NCBI RefSeq assembly: GCF_000467185.1 | Contig: NZ_BATM01000009.1 | Coordinates: forward strand, 1-64,000 | DNA length: 64,000 bases | Source: Vibrio ezurae NBRC 102218 | Lineage (GTDB): Bacteria > Pseudomonadota > Gammaproteobacteria > Enterobacterales > Vibrionaceae | Direction of reading: 5' to 3' | In this document: positions 33,476-43,082 of the stretch, one piece after another | Position numbering within the stretch: the first letter of the stretch is position 1 | How the letters are laid out: each line of letters begins with the position of its first letter | The notes under the pieces: model-generated | What the model was told of the DNA's origin: nothing | The model's database searches: none | The model's input: the letters and a program-made list of their open reading frames with translations, nothing else | Made by a program: the position numbers and the translations under genes

Positions 33476-33646
33476 AGATTCGATGAACCCATCCCTCTCA
33501 TTTTGTCAATCAATGTAGTTTTCTGATCAATCTTTGTTCGCTAAGTGTGCAGTAGCGTCTATTCGTTGGAGAAAATACACTTTTGCGATTAATCTGTTTA
33601 CGATTCTGAGATATGATTACGCCTTCACAAGCAAGGGACTTAGTAA

Positions 33647-34546
33647 ATGCTTAAAAATATACAGATGATCATGAATGTTTTTCTGGTCATGTTGAATACG
33701 GCCTTCACTTCATTTGTAGTTAGTATTTTGGCAATTATCAAATTTGTTTTGCCATTTCTAGGAGTGAAAGTCGCCATGAGTAAATTGGCGAACAAACAAA
33801 TGTGGTTGTGGGCCACGATCAATTTGTGGTTGCTGAATGTGAATAACAAAATTGATTGGCAGATAGAAGGCGGTGAAAATCTGTCTAAAGATCAATGGTA
33901 TCTATTGATCTCCAACCATTTAAGTTGGGCTGATATTGTGATTTTGTCTTCGGTAATGAAAGACAAAATGCCAATGGGTAAATTTTTGTTAAAGCACAGC
34001 CTATTGTATGTTCCCTTTGTTGGTTTAGCCTGTTGGGGATTGGATATGCCCTTTATGCGTCGCCATTCGCATGAGTATTTGGTTCGCCACCCTGAGCGTC
34101 GCAATGACGATTTTGATGCCATCAACAAGGCTTGTGAGAAATTTCGACGTGTACCGACAACTATGATCAGCTTTGCCGAAGGAACGCGTGCTAGCCAAGA
34201 AAAAATGGCCACAGCCAAGACGCCTTATCAGCATTTACTCAAGCCTAAAACGGGTGGGGTGGCATTTACTTTAAATGCCATGAACGAATTGCTCAATGGT
34301 GTAGTGGACGTCACCCTCGCTTACCCTGAAAACCGTGAAAATCCGTTTGATGACTTGTTGAAAGGGCGCATGACCAAAGTGGTTGTGAACATCAAACTTC
34401 ATGAAATTGATGAGAACCTAAGTGGTGATTACTTTAATGACAAAACCTTTAAAAGAGGTTTTCATCGTTGGTTAAACGGTGTGTGGCAAGATAAAGACGA
34501 CTTCCTTAAAGGTGTTTACTCGTCTACCTCCGACGAATCACAGTAA
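33647..34546 (+). CDS. yihG: YihG-like acyltransferase
   Basis: 299 aa. It has a hydrophobic N-terminus (about 10-40) and an acyltransferase core with the catalytic motif NHLSWAD and the later FAEGTR. Further family matches are CWGLDMPFMRRHS and TPYQHLLKPKTGGVAF. It belongs to the YihG group, inner-membrane 1-acylglycerol-3-phosphate acyltransferases that add a second acyl chain in phospholipid synthesis. AAGGGA precedes the ATG. It is followed by a LysE-type exporter with 25 bases between them, so the two may share a transcript. Confidence 0.87.
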   Translation: MLKNIQMIMNVFLVMLNTAFTSFVVSILAIIKFVLPFLGVKVAMSKLANKQMWLWATINLWLLNVNNKIDWQIEGGENLSKDQWYLLISNHLSWADIVILSSVMKDKMPMGKFLLKHSLLYVPFVGLACWGLDMPFMRRHSHEYLVRHPERRNDDFDAINKACEKFRRVPTTMISFAEGTRASQEKMATAKTPYQHLLKPKTGGVAFTLNAMNELLNGVVDVTLAYPENRENPFDDLLKGRMTKVVVNIKLHEIDENLSGDYFNDKTFKRGFHRWLNGVWQDKDDFLKGVYSSTSDESQ

Positions 34547-34571
34547 TAGTCTGTTTAACTTAGGTATCTAA

Positions 34572-35171
34572 ATGGAACTTTTTTCCGCAATTTTATTGTT
34601 CGCGTTTTCCAGTACAATCACACCGGGCCCAAACAACATCATGATGATGACTTCTGGGATGAACTATGGTGTAAAGCGTAGCTTGCCTCACTTTATGGGG
34701 ATCTGCATTGGTTTTCCGACTATGGTGGTGGCTATTGGGTTAGGGCTGGGATCTCTTTTCCAGTGGATACCGAGCCTACACGATGTGATAAAAATTCTAG
34801 GTATTGTCTATTTACTGTATCTTTCTTGGAAAATAGCCTCAGCTGAAACCGATTCCTTGTCTTGTGAAGAAGCTAAGCCATTTACTTTTTTCCAAGGGGC
34901 ATTGTTTCAATGGGTAAACCCTAAAGCGTGGATCATGGCCACTGGAGCGGTGGCAACCTACACCAGCAATGGGATGAATATCTACAGCCAGGTAGGACTC
35001 ATCGCTGGCTTATTTTTCTTAGTGGCATTTCCTTGCGTGGGGGTATGGTTAGTTTTTGGAACAAAAGTCAGATTGATATTGTCCGAACCTAAGCATCAGA
35101 AATTATTCAATGTATGTATGGCGATACTATTAGTACTGTCTATTGTGCCAGTCATTGCCGAATACCTTTAA
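34572..35171 (+). CDS. LysE/RhtB-family amino acid exporter
   Basis: 199 aa with about six hydrophobic segments. The signature SSTITPGPNNIMMMTSGMNY near the N-terminus, and QWVNPKAWIMATGAV in the second half, place it in the LysE/RhtB exporters. The exported amino acid is not known. A terminator follows directly. Confidence 0.87.
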   Translation: MELFSAILLFAFSSTITPGPNNIMMMTSGMNYGVKRSLPHFMGICIGFPTMVVAIGLGLGSLFQWIPSLHDVIKILGIVYLLYLSWKIASAETDSLSCEEAKPFTFFQGALFQWVNPKAWIMATGAVATYTSNGMNIYSQVGLIAGLFFLVAFPCVGVWLVFGTKVRLILSEPKHQKLFNVCMAILLVLSIVPVIAEYL

Positions 35172-35180
35172 CCCTCCCTC

Positions 35181-35216
35181 TTTTTGTGCCAAGTCAGTGA
35201 CTTGGCACTTCTGTTT
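35181..35216. terminator. bidirectional terminator
   Basis: GTGCCAAGT and ACTTGGCAC pair around CAGTG, between convergent lysE-like and MFS genes. T-runs flank both sides. The MFS stop codon lies within the hairpin. Confidence 0.8.
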
Positions 35217-36375
35217 TAAACCCTCTATAAATGCTGATATAGGTGAGCGTGGCAAATACTGCGATGACACATCCCAGTTGCCATGCGTGACGAAGCCCCA
35301 TACTCATTAAGCTCATACTGATAAGAGAAGACACTATCATTTGTCCGCCTCCTTGCATTGCCGCCGCCGCCCCGGCTTGTTTGCTGTAGGGCTGCATTAC
35401 CATTGCCTGTGCACAAGGCATAGCAAACCCATTCCCCAACACCATAAAGAATTGCCCTAGCATCAACCACAGTGGTTCTACTGGGCACAAAATTAGCCAA
35501 GTGGCGCCAATGAGTTGGATAAAGGGTGCCATTTTTAAGGTTCTGTGAATGCCAATGACAGGGCGAAGTTTGTTGCTAACAGTAGAGCCTATTAATAAAC
35601 CTATCGTTGGAATAATGGCCCACAATGCGTATCGGTCGGACGTCATACCAATTTGATTTTGCAGGATGAAAGGCATTAAAGAGGTGGTGGTGACCGTTAA
35701 ACTAAAGTTGAGCCAAGAGACACTGGCAAAGCTGACAAAGTAGCGTGATTTAAGAAGCTCTTTGTACTGATGAAACATGAATTTAGGGGATGGGATGGCT
35801 TTTTTATTGTGCATGGTCTCTTTAAAGCCAACTAATAACATCAGCCACGCAAGCGCCACGTAGCCAAGCAAGGAGACAAACACCATTCCCCAACCTAAAT
35901 AATGGTTAATAAAACCACCGATAATAGGAGCGACCAGAGGCGTCAATGATGCCACCATCGCAATGTAAGACAGAGCTGTAGGCAGTTGGCTTCCGCTGTA
36001 ACTGTCTCTGGTAGAAGCGCGGGCCAATACGGCACAACATCCTGTCCCTAAGCCTTGCAAAAAGCGCCCTAGTACCATGGCATGAAAGGAGTGAGATAAG
36101 AAAATGATCGACATTAGACCTAGCATGGCAATAAGTAAGCCAGAAAGCAGAATCTTTTTTCTTCCTAGTGCATCGGACAGTGGGCCGTACACAAATTGAG
36201 AGGGGCCAAATCCGAGTAAATATACGCTGACTAACAGCTGAGCTTGATCTAAAGAGATAGAAAAATCTTTGGCAATCCAAGGCAGAGATGGATAGACCAG
36301 CCCCATGCTTAACTGACCGATGCTAATAATGGCGCATGCCAGTAAGATAGGTTTTTTTTGAAATGCTTGAGTCAT
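35194..36375 (-). CDS. MFS drug exporter of the Bcr/EmrD type
   Basis: 393 aa with about 12 membrane segments. The family pattern is clear: LLVSVYLLGFGPSQFVYGPL, SDALGRKKILLSG, GRFLQGLGTGCCAVLARAS and SPLVAPIIGG-type text in TPLVAPIIGGFI. These are proton-driven exporters of drugs or metabolites (DHA1 family). It resembles EmrD and Bcr about equally, so I give no gene name. Confidence 0.82.
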   Translation of the reverse strand: MTQAFQKKPILLACAIISIGQLSMGLVYPSLPWIAKDFSISLDQAQLLVSVYLLGFGPSQFVYGPLSDALGRKKILLSGLLIAMLGLMSIIFLSHSFHAMVLGRFLQGLGTGCCAVLARASTRDSYSGSQLPTALSYIAMVASLTPLVAPIIGGFINHYLGWGMVFVSLLGYVALAWLMLLVGFKETMHNKKAIPSPKFMFHQYKELLKSRYFVSFASVSWLNFSLTVTTTSLMPFILQNQIGMTSDRYALWAIIPTIGLLIGSTVSNKLRPVIGIHRTLKMAPFIQLIGATWLILCPVEPLWLMLGQFFMVLGNGFAMPCAQAMVMQPYSKQAGAAAAMQGGGQMIVSSLISMSLMSMGLRHAWQLGCVIAVFATLTYISIYRGFKTEVPSH

Positions 36376-36624
36376 GAATGTCCGGTGTGATGAGAGAGCA
36401 ACGTACGTAAATCGCGGGTTATCCTAGCATGTACAAATGCCATGATGACAGACTTATGCTTATGAAGAGTAGAATAATAGTTTGTTTAACTTCACGTTTT
36501 GTTCTCGCGCATTTTTTTGCGCTATTTTTGAACATCTATTTACTTTGAAAGAAGAAGTCCCGGGATTTGTTAGGATAATTATGCATCACGGCACATAGGA
36601 TGCCACGCATGGGTGGCGTTACAT

Positions 36625-38013
36625 TCATGCTTTTATGTTGGCAAAGTGAAAGACGATTTTCAGTCCGCTTTGTTGTTGAGGGTGAGTGAACTGCACCTCT
36701 ATGTTCATGTCGTGTAACTGTGCGACCACTGCGACTAAGGGTAAGCCTAGTCCAAAACCTGGGGTCGTTCGTGATTTATCGACTCGATAAAGACGTTGAA
36801 ATATCTTTTGTTGCTGAGCTTCATTTACTCCGGGGCCGTCATCTTCAATAACCAAGGTGCTTTGTGTCAGCTTTATACGAACGGATGTTTGATTAGGGCA
36901 ATATTTATGAGCATTGTCTAATAAGTTATACACCATACGAAATAATAATGAAGGTTCACCTTGATAGTGTACTTTTTCAAGGTCTGTCGTGATCTGTTGC
37001 TGCTTGTCTTCAAATTGAGGCTCAACTAAATCGACGGCATCGATAATAATTTGTGCGAGATCCACGTCAACGAAGCGACTCCTATCATTACTTGATTCCA
37101 ATTTACTCAATTCAAGCATGGCATTAAAGGTTTGAAGCAAGCCATCAAAGTCATCTTGAATCTGCTGATGTTGTACATTGGATATTGGTTGAGTTTGTGA
37201 GAGTGCTTGTAAGGTAGTAATACGATTTTTAATTCGGGTTAAAGGGGTTCGTAAGTCGTGAGCGATGGCGTCAGTCACACTTTGTATTTGTGTTATTGAT
37301 GATTCAATTTTATCCAACATGGCATTGATGTAATGCGCGATGTTGTCCCACTCATCATGTGAGTTATTGGTGCGAATACGCCCATTAAAGTGGCCCTTTT
37401 CAATTTGTGATACGACAGTGTGTATTTCAGATAATTGTCGTTTCATTTTATAACGAATAAACCCGCTGGGAATTAATGCAATAAAAAAGGTAAAAATCAG
37501 TACCACAATCGCGGCATTTTCAAAATTGTCTCTTACTTGCCATAGGTACTCACTGTCGGTGGCAACGAGTACCGAATAGCCCTTGATATGAAACTGACAA
37601 CCTTCTAGTAGGACGATATTATCTCCGTGACCTGCAATGACAGGAAACGGTTTAAGCGTCGGGCACGACGGTAGGGTACGGGGGAAATAATTCAGTGAAC
37701 CATATAATTGCCCGTCGTCACTGCGTAACACGGTAATAATACCTTGCGGGTTGTATAAGGTGTCATCAAGAATATGGGGCAGTGTATCAATTGAGTTTGT
37801 TTCACTGGCACTTTGTAATTGCTGCGCGTGTTGCAATAAAATTTGCTGACGAGATTGAATTAAAGGCTGGATACTTAACTGGTAGATGCTAAACAGAGCG
37901 ACAGCGACGGCAAGCCAAAGCATTAATGCAATGGAAAGAGAAAGACGCCACAATGAGTGACGACGCCATAAGATAATTAGCTGTTGTTTGCCTCTTGCCA
38001 GTAGTGAACTCAT
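36625..38013 (-). CDS. sensor histidine kinase (PepSY operon)
   Basis: 462 aa. It has an N-terminal membrane segment (ALMLWLAVAVALFSIYQL), a periplasmic domain of about 120 residues, a second segment near 170-190, HAMP, and the H-box SVTDAIAHDLRTPLTRIKNR. The N-box (NLLDNAHKYCPNQ), DDGPGV and GFGLGLPLVAVVAQLH form the ATPase part. It resembles QseC/PmrB-type kinases. Its start overlaps the regulator stop (ATGA), so the pair is translationally coupled. It ends a three-gene unit with the regulator and a PepSY-like exported protein. Confidence 0.87.
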   Translation of the reverse strand: MSSLLARGKQQLIILWRRHSLWRLSLSIALMLWLAVAVALFSIYQLSIQPLIQSRQQILLQHAQQLQSASETNSIDTLPHILDDTLYNPQGIITVLRSDDGQLYGSLNYFPRTLPSCPTLKPFPVIAGHGDNIVLLEGCQFHIKGYSVLVATDSEYLWQVRDNFENAAIVVLIFTFFIALIPSGFIRYKMKRQLSEIHTVVSQIEKGHFNGRIRTNNSHDEWDNIAHYINAMLDKIESSITQIQSVTDAIAHDLRTPLTRIKNRITTLQALSQTQPISNVQHQQIQDDFDGLLQTFNAMLELSKLESSNDRSRFVDVDLAQIIIDAVDLVEPQFEDKQQQITTDLEKVHYQGEPSLLFRMVYNLLDNAHKYCPNQTSVRIKLTQSTLVIEDDGPGVNEAQQQKIFQRLYRVDKSRTTPGFGLGLPLVAVVAQLHDMNIEVQFTHPQQQSGLKIVFHFANIKA

Positions 38014-38696
38014 GGTGCCTTGACCATTTTATAACCAGCGCCACGCACTGTTTCAATTAAGTTGGGCTGGCCTTCCGCTTCGAGTTTCTTTCTTAATCTT
38101 GCAATATGCACATCAATAACATTGGTTTGAGGATCAAAGTGATAGTCCCACACAGCTTCAAATAACAGCGACCGAGTCACGACTTGTCCGGCATGCTCAA
38201 TCAGATACCGCAGCAGTTTAAACTCTTTGGCTTGCAGCAGTACTTTTTTCGAGTCGACCCGTACTTCTTGTGACAACAGATCGAGTTGAATATGTCCATT
38301 TCGCAGTTGGCTTTGCAGTGCTTGTGTACTGCTAGAGGAGGTGCGACTGGCCAATATCTCCACGCGAGCCATTAACTCGGCAAGTGCAAATGGCTTGGTG
38401 AGGTAGTCATCACCACCGTGCTTTAGACCTTTGACGCGTTCGTCAACGCTATCTAGCGCGCTCAGTATTAACACTCTAGCGGGGTTGTTTGCCGCTCGAA
38501 GGGTTGAAAGTACCGTAAGTCCATCAAGGGTGGGTAACATTCGGTCTAAAATAATGACCTGATAATTTCCCTCTAGCGCTAAAAACAGCCCTTCTTGACC
38601 ATTATCAGCGCTATCGGTTTCCCAACCTTGTTGTTTTAGTGACTGACACAGATACTCACGGGTATCTTTGTCGTCTTCAATGACCAGTACTTTCAC
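38010..38696 (-). CDS. OmpR-family response regulator (PepSY operon)
   Basis: About 228 aa. The receiver domain starts KVLVIEDDKDTREYL, has the phosphoacceptor in IILDRMLPTLDG and the Lys in LTKPF. The DNA-binding domain ends in NLIETVRGAGYKMV. The natural start is the GTG at 38696, preceded by AAGGG. A longer frame would overlap the PepSY gene and add 21 residues that do not fit a receiver. Confidence 0.87.
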   Translation of the reverse strand: MKVLVIEDDKDTREYLCQSLKQQGWETDSADNGQEGLFLALEGNYQVIILDRMLPTLDGLTVLSTLRAANNPARVLILSALDSVDERVKGLKHGGDDYLTKPFALAELMARVEILASRTSSSSTQALQSQLRNGHIQLDLLSQEVRVDSKKVLLQAKEFKLLRYLIEHAGQVVTRSLLFEAVWDYHFDPQTNVIDVHIARLRKKLEAEGQPNLIETVRGAGYKMVKAP

Positions 38697-38712
38697 GTAG
38701 CGTATGCCCTTA

Positions 38713-39291
38713 TTAATGATGTTTTGAGCGCATGACTGGAATTTCTTCCCCTGACGCAACGTTGATCAGCAGTTTTTGCATGCCGTGTTTAGCGCTTGCC
38801 AGTTCGACCTCATAAAAGACAATGCCTTTCTTGCTTTCGAGTTCTGCTTCCAAGGTTTTCGCTGCATATTTTCCTTCAAGCTCTTGTAGTTTTGTCACAA
38901 TATCAAACTGTGATTTTTCAACTTGCTCGATAGCAAGCCTTTCTTCTTTGTCTAAGTCACTAAAGCCAAAAGTAGAGAGGCTTTCTGATTTTTGCTTGAG
39001 TAAGCTACCGTCATCAATGGCGTAGCTAAGTTTATGTTTGTTGCCCGCTTTCGTATCAACCACTTTAAATTTATACACCACTTGTGTGTCTTTGTAGTCA
39101 TCCAACTCTATTTCTGTGATGACTCCAGTTGAGACCGCTCGCACTTTAGGCGCTAAGGTTGAAAGTGTGGCTGAGGCAGAATTTAGCGCCATTAACGCAA
39201 TGGCCGCATCTTGTTGATCGTTGGCGTGTGCCAGTGGCATTGTTGCCAAAAGTAGGCTAGATAATCCGATAATAGGCAGTGTTCGTTTCAT
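38713..39291 (-). CDS. exported PepSY-like protein
   Basis: 192 aa with a signal peptide (LPIIGLSSLLLATMPLAHA). The mature part has two PepSY-like repeats: GVITEIELDDYKDTQVVYKF followed by SYAIDDGSLL, and then KTLEAELESKKGIVFYEVEL followed by INVASGEEI. PepSY proteins often sit with two-component systems and may modulate their sensor or a periplasmic protease. It is the first gene of the unit with the regulator and kinase. Confidence 0.75.
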   Translation of the reverse strand: MKRTLPIIGLSSLLLATMPLAHANDQQDAAIALMALNSASATLSTLAPKVRAVSTGVITEIELDDYKDTQVVYKFKVVDTKAGNKHKLSYAIDDGSLLKQKSESLSTFGFSDLDKEERLAIEQVEKSQFDIVTKLQELEGKYAAKTLEAELESKKGIVFYEVELASAKHGMQKLLINVASGEEIPVMRSKHH

Positions 39292-39354
39292 TAGGTGATT
39301 TCCATGTTTATCAATATGTCATCACTATAACGTGCTGAAGTAAACTCAAGATGG

Positions 39355-39384
39355 AGGGAAGATTAAATATAGTTAATCTTCCCT
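39355..39384. promoter_or_regulatory. inverted repeat upstream of the PepSY-regulator-kinase operon
   Basis: AGGGAAGATTAA and TTAATCTTCCCT pair perfectly around six bases. It lies 64 bp before the PepSY gene and just after menB. It can be an operator or the menB terminator; no T-run follows on the menB strand. Confidence 0.45.
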
Positions 39385-39407
39385 GAGTACTTATGATGAA
39401 TAGGGAA

Positions 39408-40310
39408 TCAGTAGTGCCAAGGGAACTTAGAAAAATCTTTGGCACGCTTCTCTAAGAATGCATCTCGACCTTCTTGTGCTTCATCGGTGCCATAAGCTAA
39501 GCGCGTCGCTTCGCCCGCAAACAGTTGCTGTCCGACTAAACCATCGTCAGGTAGGTTGAAGCCATATTTCAGCATGCGCATTGCGGTAGGGGATTTACTG
39601 TTGATTTCTTTTGCCCAGCGCAGTGCTTCGTTTTCTAAATCAGCATGTTCGATAACTTTGTTGACCATCCCCATTTCGAAGGCTTCTTGTGCGGTGTAAT
39701 CAAAGCCACAGAAGAAAATTTCGCGAGCGCGTTTTTGACCAATCATCTTGGCTAAGTAGGCAGAGCCATAGCCAGAGTCAAAAGAGGCCACATCAGGGTC
39801 TGTTTGTTTAAAGACCGCGTGCTCTTTTGACGCTAGGGTTAAGTCGCATACAACGTGCAAGCTGTGCCCGCCGCCCACAGCCCAACCAGGGACAACGGCG
39901 ATGACCACTTTAGGCATAAAGCGGATTAAACGTTGCACTTCAAGAATATGCAAACGTCCCATACGAGCCACATCAGCAACGTGCTCACCATCGCCTTCGT
40001 ATTTATAGCCATCTTTACCGCGAATGCGTTGGTCGCCACCTGATGAAAATGACCATTGCCCTTTCTTAGAAGGCCCGTTGCCAGTCAATAACACACAACC
40101 TACATCAGACCATTGTCGAGCATGATCTAAAGCAGTGTACAGCTCATCAACAGTACGTGGACGAAAGGCGTTTAGGCAGTCAGGGCGATCAAAAGCAATA
40201 CGTACTGTGCCCTGAGTTTTGCTTCTGTGATAGGTAATATCTTCAAAATCAAAGCCCGGTACTAGGTCCCACAATTCAGCATTAAAGATATCTTGATTCG
40301 TGTCGGTCAT
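39408..40310 (-). CDS. menB: MenB-like 1,4-dihydroxy-2-naphthoyl-CoA synthase (orphan)
   Basis: About 300 aa of the crotonase superfamily. It has AFRPRTVDELY, SSGGDQRIRG, GWAVGGGHSLHVVCDLTLAS, the catalytic-region FDSGYGSAYLAKM and the tail GRDAFLEKR. MenB closes the naphthoate ring of menaquinone. The text follows the actinobacterial (Mycobacterium-type) enzyme more closely than E. coli MenB, for example at RLHILEVQRLIRFMPKVV and NLPDDGLVGQQLFAGEATRL. No other men gene is in the window. The ATG at 40310 has GAGAG upstream. Confidence 0.85.
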   Translation of the reverse strand: MTDTNQDIFNAELWDLVPGFDFEDITYHRSKTQGTVRIAFDRPDCLNAFRPRTVDELYTALDHARQWSDVGCVLLTGNGPSKKGQWSFSSGGDQRIRGKDGYKYEGDGEHVADVARMGRLHILEVQRLIRFMPKVVIAVVPGWAVGGGHSLHVVCDLTLASKEHAVFKQTDPDVASFDSGYGSAYLAKMIGQKRAREIFFCGFDYTAQEAFEMGMVNKVIEHADLENEALRWAKEINSKSPTAMRMLKYGFNLPDDGLVGQQLFAGEATRLAYGTDEAQEGRDAFLEKRAKDFSKFPWHY

Positions 40311-40529
40311 GGTAACTCTCATTAGATGTTTCTTTTAGGCTAGGAATTTGCGCAGTGCGAGTCAATATACAGCTATGATTTGTTCGATCTTTTTATCAAT
40401 AAGGTCGTTTATTTGTGCGATATGCTGGCATTTAAAGCGAACTTTAAGAAAAAGTGCGTTGATTAACTCTTTGTTCCCGATAGTTTTGTTACTATCACTG
40501 TATATGCAATAAGTTTAATCAAGGATGAT

Positions 40530-41963
40530 ATGAACCGTTATTTAGCCAATATTCCACCTAGAATCTGTATTTTATCTGCCGTCACATTAGGTGTGAGTGC
40601 CTGTAGTGTGAGCACCGATTACGACAAACAAATAGGCGCTGAAAATGCCGCTTTGGTTGAAGCGCAAATCGGTATTTATGATAAGCACAAGATGGAAGCC
40701 TATGTTCAACAAGTAGGGGCTCGCTTAGTGAGTCATATCGATAATCCAGAGTTTGAGTTTCATTTTAAAATTATTGATGACGCCACGCCTAACGCATTTG
40801 CTTTACCCGGAGGCTATATTTTTGTGTCTCGTGGTCTGCTTAGCTTGGTGAACAACGAAGATGAGTTGGCGTGTGTAATGGCGCACGAAATTATCCATGT
40901 CACTGAACGTCATTCAGTGAAGCAGATGCGTTCAGGAATTTTACCTGGGATTGTTGAGATCCCCGGAAACATCGTGGGCGGAGTGATCAATGAAGACCTT
41001 GGCAACTTAATTAATGCGCCTATTTCGGCAGGGAATCATTTATTAATGGCAGGCTATAGTCGCAGCCATGAAAGTGACGCCGATCGATTAGGGATCGATT
41101 TAGCTGCTAAAGCGGGCTATGAACCGCTGGCGATGAACAGTATTTTACAACGCTTAAATCGTACCGTAGAGATACAAACTAAGAAGGAATCCGAGCGCAG
41201 TTACTTTGACTCTCATCCATATACGCCAGATCGAGTGGCTGATGTGAATAAAGAAGCGAAAAAGCTCACCGTGGCGCAAATTCCGCCGATTCATAAAGAT
41301 TTTGTGTCGCAAGTTGATGGATTGTTGGTAGGGCAAAACCCCAGCAAAGGAATATTCCGCGAGCAACTTTTCTTACAACCAGAACTCAAGTTTGCGATTG
41401 ATTTTCCAGAGCAGTGGGTAACGTTAAATCAAGCATCCGTTGTCGCAGCAGTGGACAAGACGCAAGATGCTGCGGTGGTATTAAGTCTTGCCTCGAATGA
41501 GTTTAGCGCGAAAGAACATGCGATACGTTTTCAAAATGAGTTACAGCGACGCTATAAAATGGACCTTAGCCTTGATGAGCAACCTTTAGGCTGGGGGAAA
41601 TCCATCTATAGCATTACGTTGAGTAATGAAAAGAAAGATCAGAAAAGTTATATGACGAGAGGTTGGATCAATTTAGGTGTTGATACCTATCAGATAGTCA
41701 CGATTGCCAGCGAGGAAAAGAAAGCAGTGGCTGACGCCAGTGCACACTCGTTTCGCCCAATGACTGAGCAAGAACGTTCGTCCATCACGCAACTGGAGCT
41801 CAAAGTTGTTCAAGCCACAGAAGGTGAAACTTTAGCTGCATTACTGGCTGATAATCACAGCCAGCGATCTTTGGAGTTACTCGCAGTAATGAACGCTCTG
41901 GATGAAAATCAGCGTTTAACGAATAATGAAAAAGTCAAAGTGGTGGTCGAAGCGCCTTATTAA
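40530..41963 (+). CDS. M48-family metalloprotease lipoprotein
   Basis: 477 aa. The signal peptide ends in GVSAC (Cys25), so it is a lipoprotein. The zinc site HEIIH is at residues 119-123 and the third ligand is in the SHESDADRLG motif. The fold matches M48B proteases such as BepA and LoiP that act on misfolded outer-membrane proteins. Residues 270-477 form an extra domain that I do not recognise, distinct from the TPR domain of BepA. AAGGA precedes the ATG. Confidence 0.85.
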   Translation: MNRYLANIPPRICILSAVTLGVSACSVSTDYDKQIGAENAALVEAQIGIYDKHKMEAYVQQVGARLVSHIDNPEFEFHFKIIDDATPNAFALPGGYIFVSRGLLSLVNNEDELACVMAHEIIHVTERHSVKQMRSGILPGIVEIPGNIVGGVINEDLGNLINAPISAGNHLLMAGYSRSHESDADRLGIDLAAKAGYEPLAMNSILQRLNRTVEIQTKKESERSYFDSHPYTPDRVADVNKEAKKLTVAQIPPIHKDFVSQVDGLLVGQNPSKGIFREQLFLQPELKFAIDFPEQWVTLNQASVVAAVDKTQDAAVVLSLASNEFSAKEHAIRFQNELQRRYKMDLSLDEQPLGWGKSIYSITLSNEKKDQKSYMTRGWINLGVDTYQIVTIASEEKKAVADASAHSFRPMTEQERSSITQLELKVVQATEGETLAALLADNHSQRSLELLAVMNALDENQRLTNNEKVKVVVEAPY

Positions 41964-41999
41964 CCGTGACCTTTTAGCTTTGCAGTAAAATCTTATGCA

Positions 42000-42040
42000 G
42001 AGCGCCGCCACACAATCCAGTGAAGTGTGTGGCGGCGCTC
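42000..42040. terminator. GC-rich hairpin between convergent genes
   Basis: GAGCGCCGCCACACA and TGTGTGGCGGCGCTC form a 15-bp stem around 11 bases. It lies between the M48 gene and the DUF2955 gene. It has no T-run, so its strength as a terminator is uncertain. Confidence 0.6.
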
Positions 42041-42053
42041 AGGCGGATATTGA

Positions 42054-43082
42054 TTACTTTTTGCCTACGCCCAAATTGTCTAACATTCGCAGCGCCACCA
42101 CGATATATAAGATGGCCAGAGAGATGAATAAAATTCTCGACACCAATGCACTCATGAAATCGGAATCGGCGCCCATGTTACCGTTGATCAATACAATAAT
42201 GCAGGTCATCGCTGAGCCATAATATTGACCATTCGGGTTTGATGAGAAAATATTCATTCCCATAAACAACGCAATCCCAAACATCAATAATATGAAAAAG
42301 ACAAACAGCGGTACTCCGACTAGCGCCCAATAAAACCCTAAGGCGACGAGCCCACCTAACACTGTTGAAATTAAAGAATTTCTTCCTGCCTCTTTTCCCG
42401 CACTGAGCTCTGGCTTCATGGTGAACAAGGCTGCAAATACCATAGTTAACAGTAGATCCGTGCGAGCAAAAGAGATGCAAAAAGCCACAATGGGAAATGC
42501 TACTAAGGTGCTTTTTAATGCCAATGTAGCCGCAATGGGCACATAGGTATTATGAAAAACTGCCGCAGGAGGGAAGGGGGCTTTTTGTGTGTCGGGCACT
42601 AAATAATACATGGCGAAGGTAAATAAAATTGCCGCCCAAGCCGAAGCAACAAAACCCAGAGAAAATCCAATGGCGAGTCCCTCTGACATATTGCTAAGCA
42701 TCGGCAGTATCAACATGGACAACATCATCATTAACGTGAGCCAAAATGAGCCACCACGATTGAGGTAGTAATAAATATAAAACAGTGCCACAAACAGCAG
42801 TAGTAAGAAAATCAGCGGAAAATTGATTAATAGCACTGAAAAAATTAAGCCAAAACAAAACCCTTTTAAAGTATTCAATAAAGCTGTGAAAAGCGCGCTC
42901 GGTGTCATTTGCGGTAGAGGCATAGACAGCAATAGAGTCGTAAATATCGGGAATAAAAATGCCAACGGCCAGTTAAATGTATAAGCGATGGTCGCTGAAG
43001 CGGCAACCCCTATAGCAAAGCGCAATTGCCGCACCATCGCTGGGTTTTGTTTTAAGGTCATTAATGCGCGGCTAGTAAACAT
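42054..43082 (-). CDS. DUF2955 membrane protein
   Basis: 342 aa with about 10 hydrophobic segments, two halves of which look alike (aromatic-acid exporter / FUSC-like fold). It follows an HlyD-type membrane fusion protein with an 11-base overlap. DUF2955 proteins commonly accompany HlyD proteins and probably form the inner-membrane part of an efflux pump. The substrate is unknown. An internal Met (residue 8 or 16) could also be the start. Confidence 0.75.
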   Translation of the reverse strand: MFTSRALMTLKQNPAMVRQLRFAIGVAASATIAYTFNWPLAFLFPIFTTLLLSMPLPQMTPSALFTALLNTLKGFCFGLIFSVLLINFPLIFLLLLFVALFYIYYYLNRGGSFWLTLMMMLSMLILPMLSNMSEGLAIGFSLGFVASAWAAILFTFAMYYLVPDTQKAPFPPAAVFHNTYVPIAATLALKSTLVAFPIVAFCISFARTDLLLTMVFAALFTMKPELSAGKEAGRNSLISTVLGGLVALGFYWALVGVPLFVFFILLMFGIALFMGMNIFSSNPNGQYYGSAMTCIIVLINGNMGADSDFMSALVSRILFISLAILYIVVALRMLDNLGVGKK

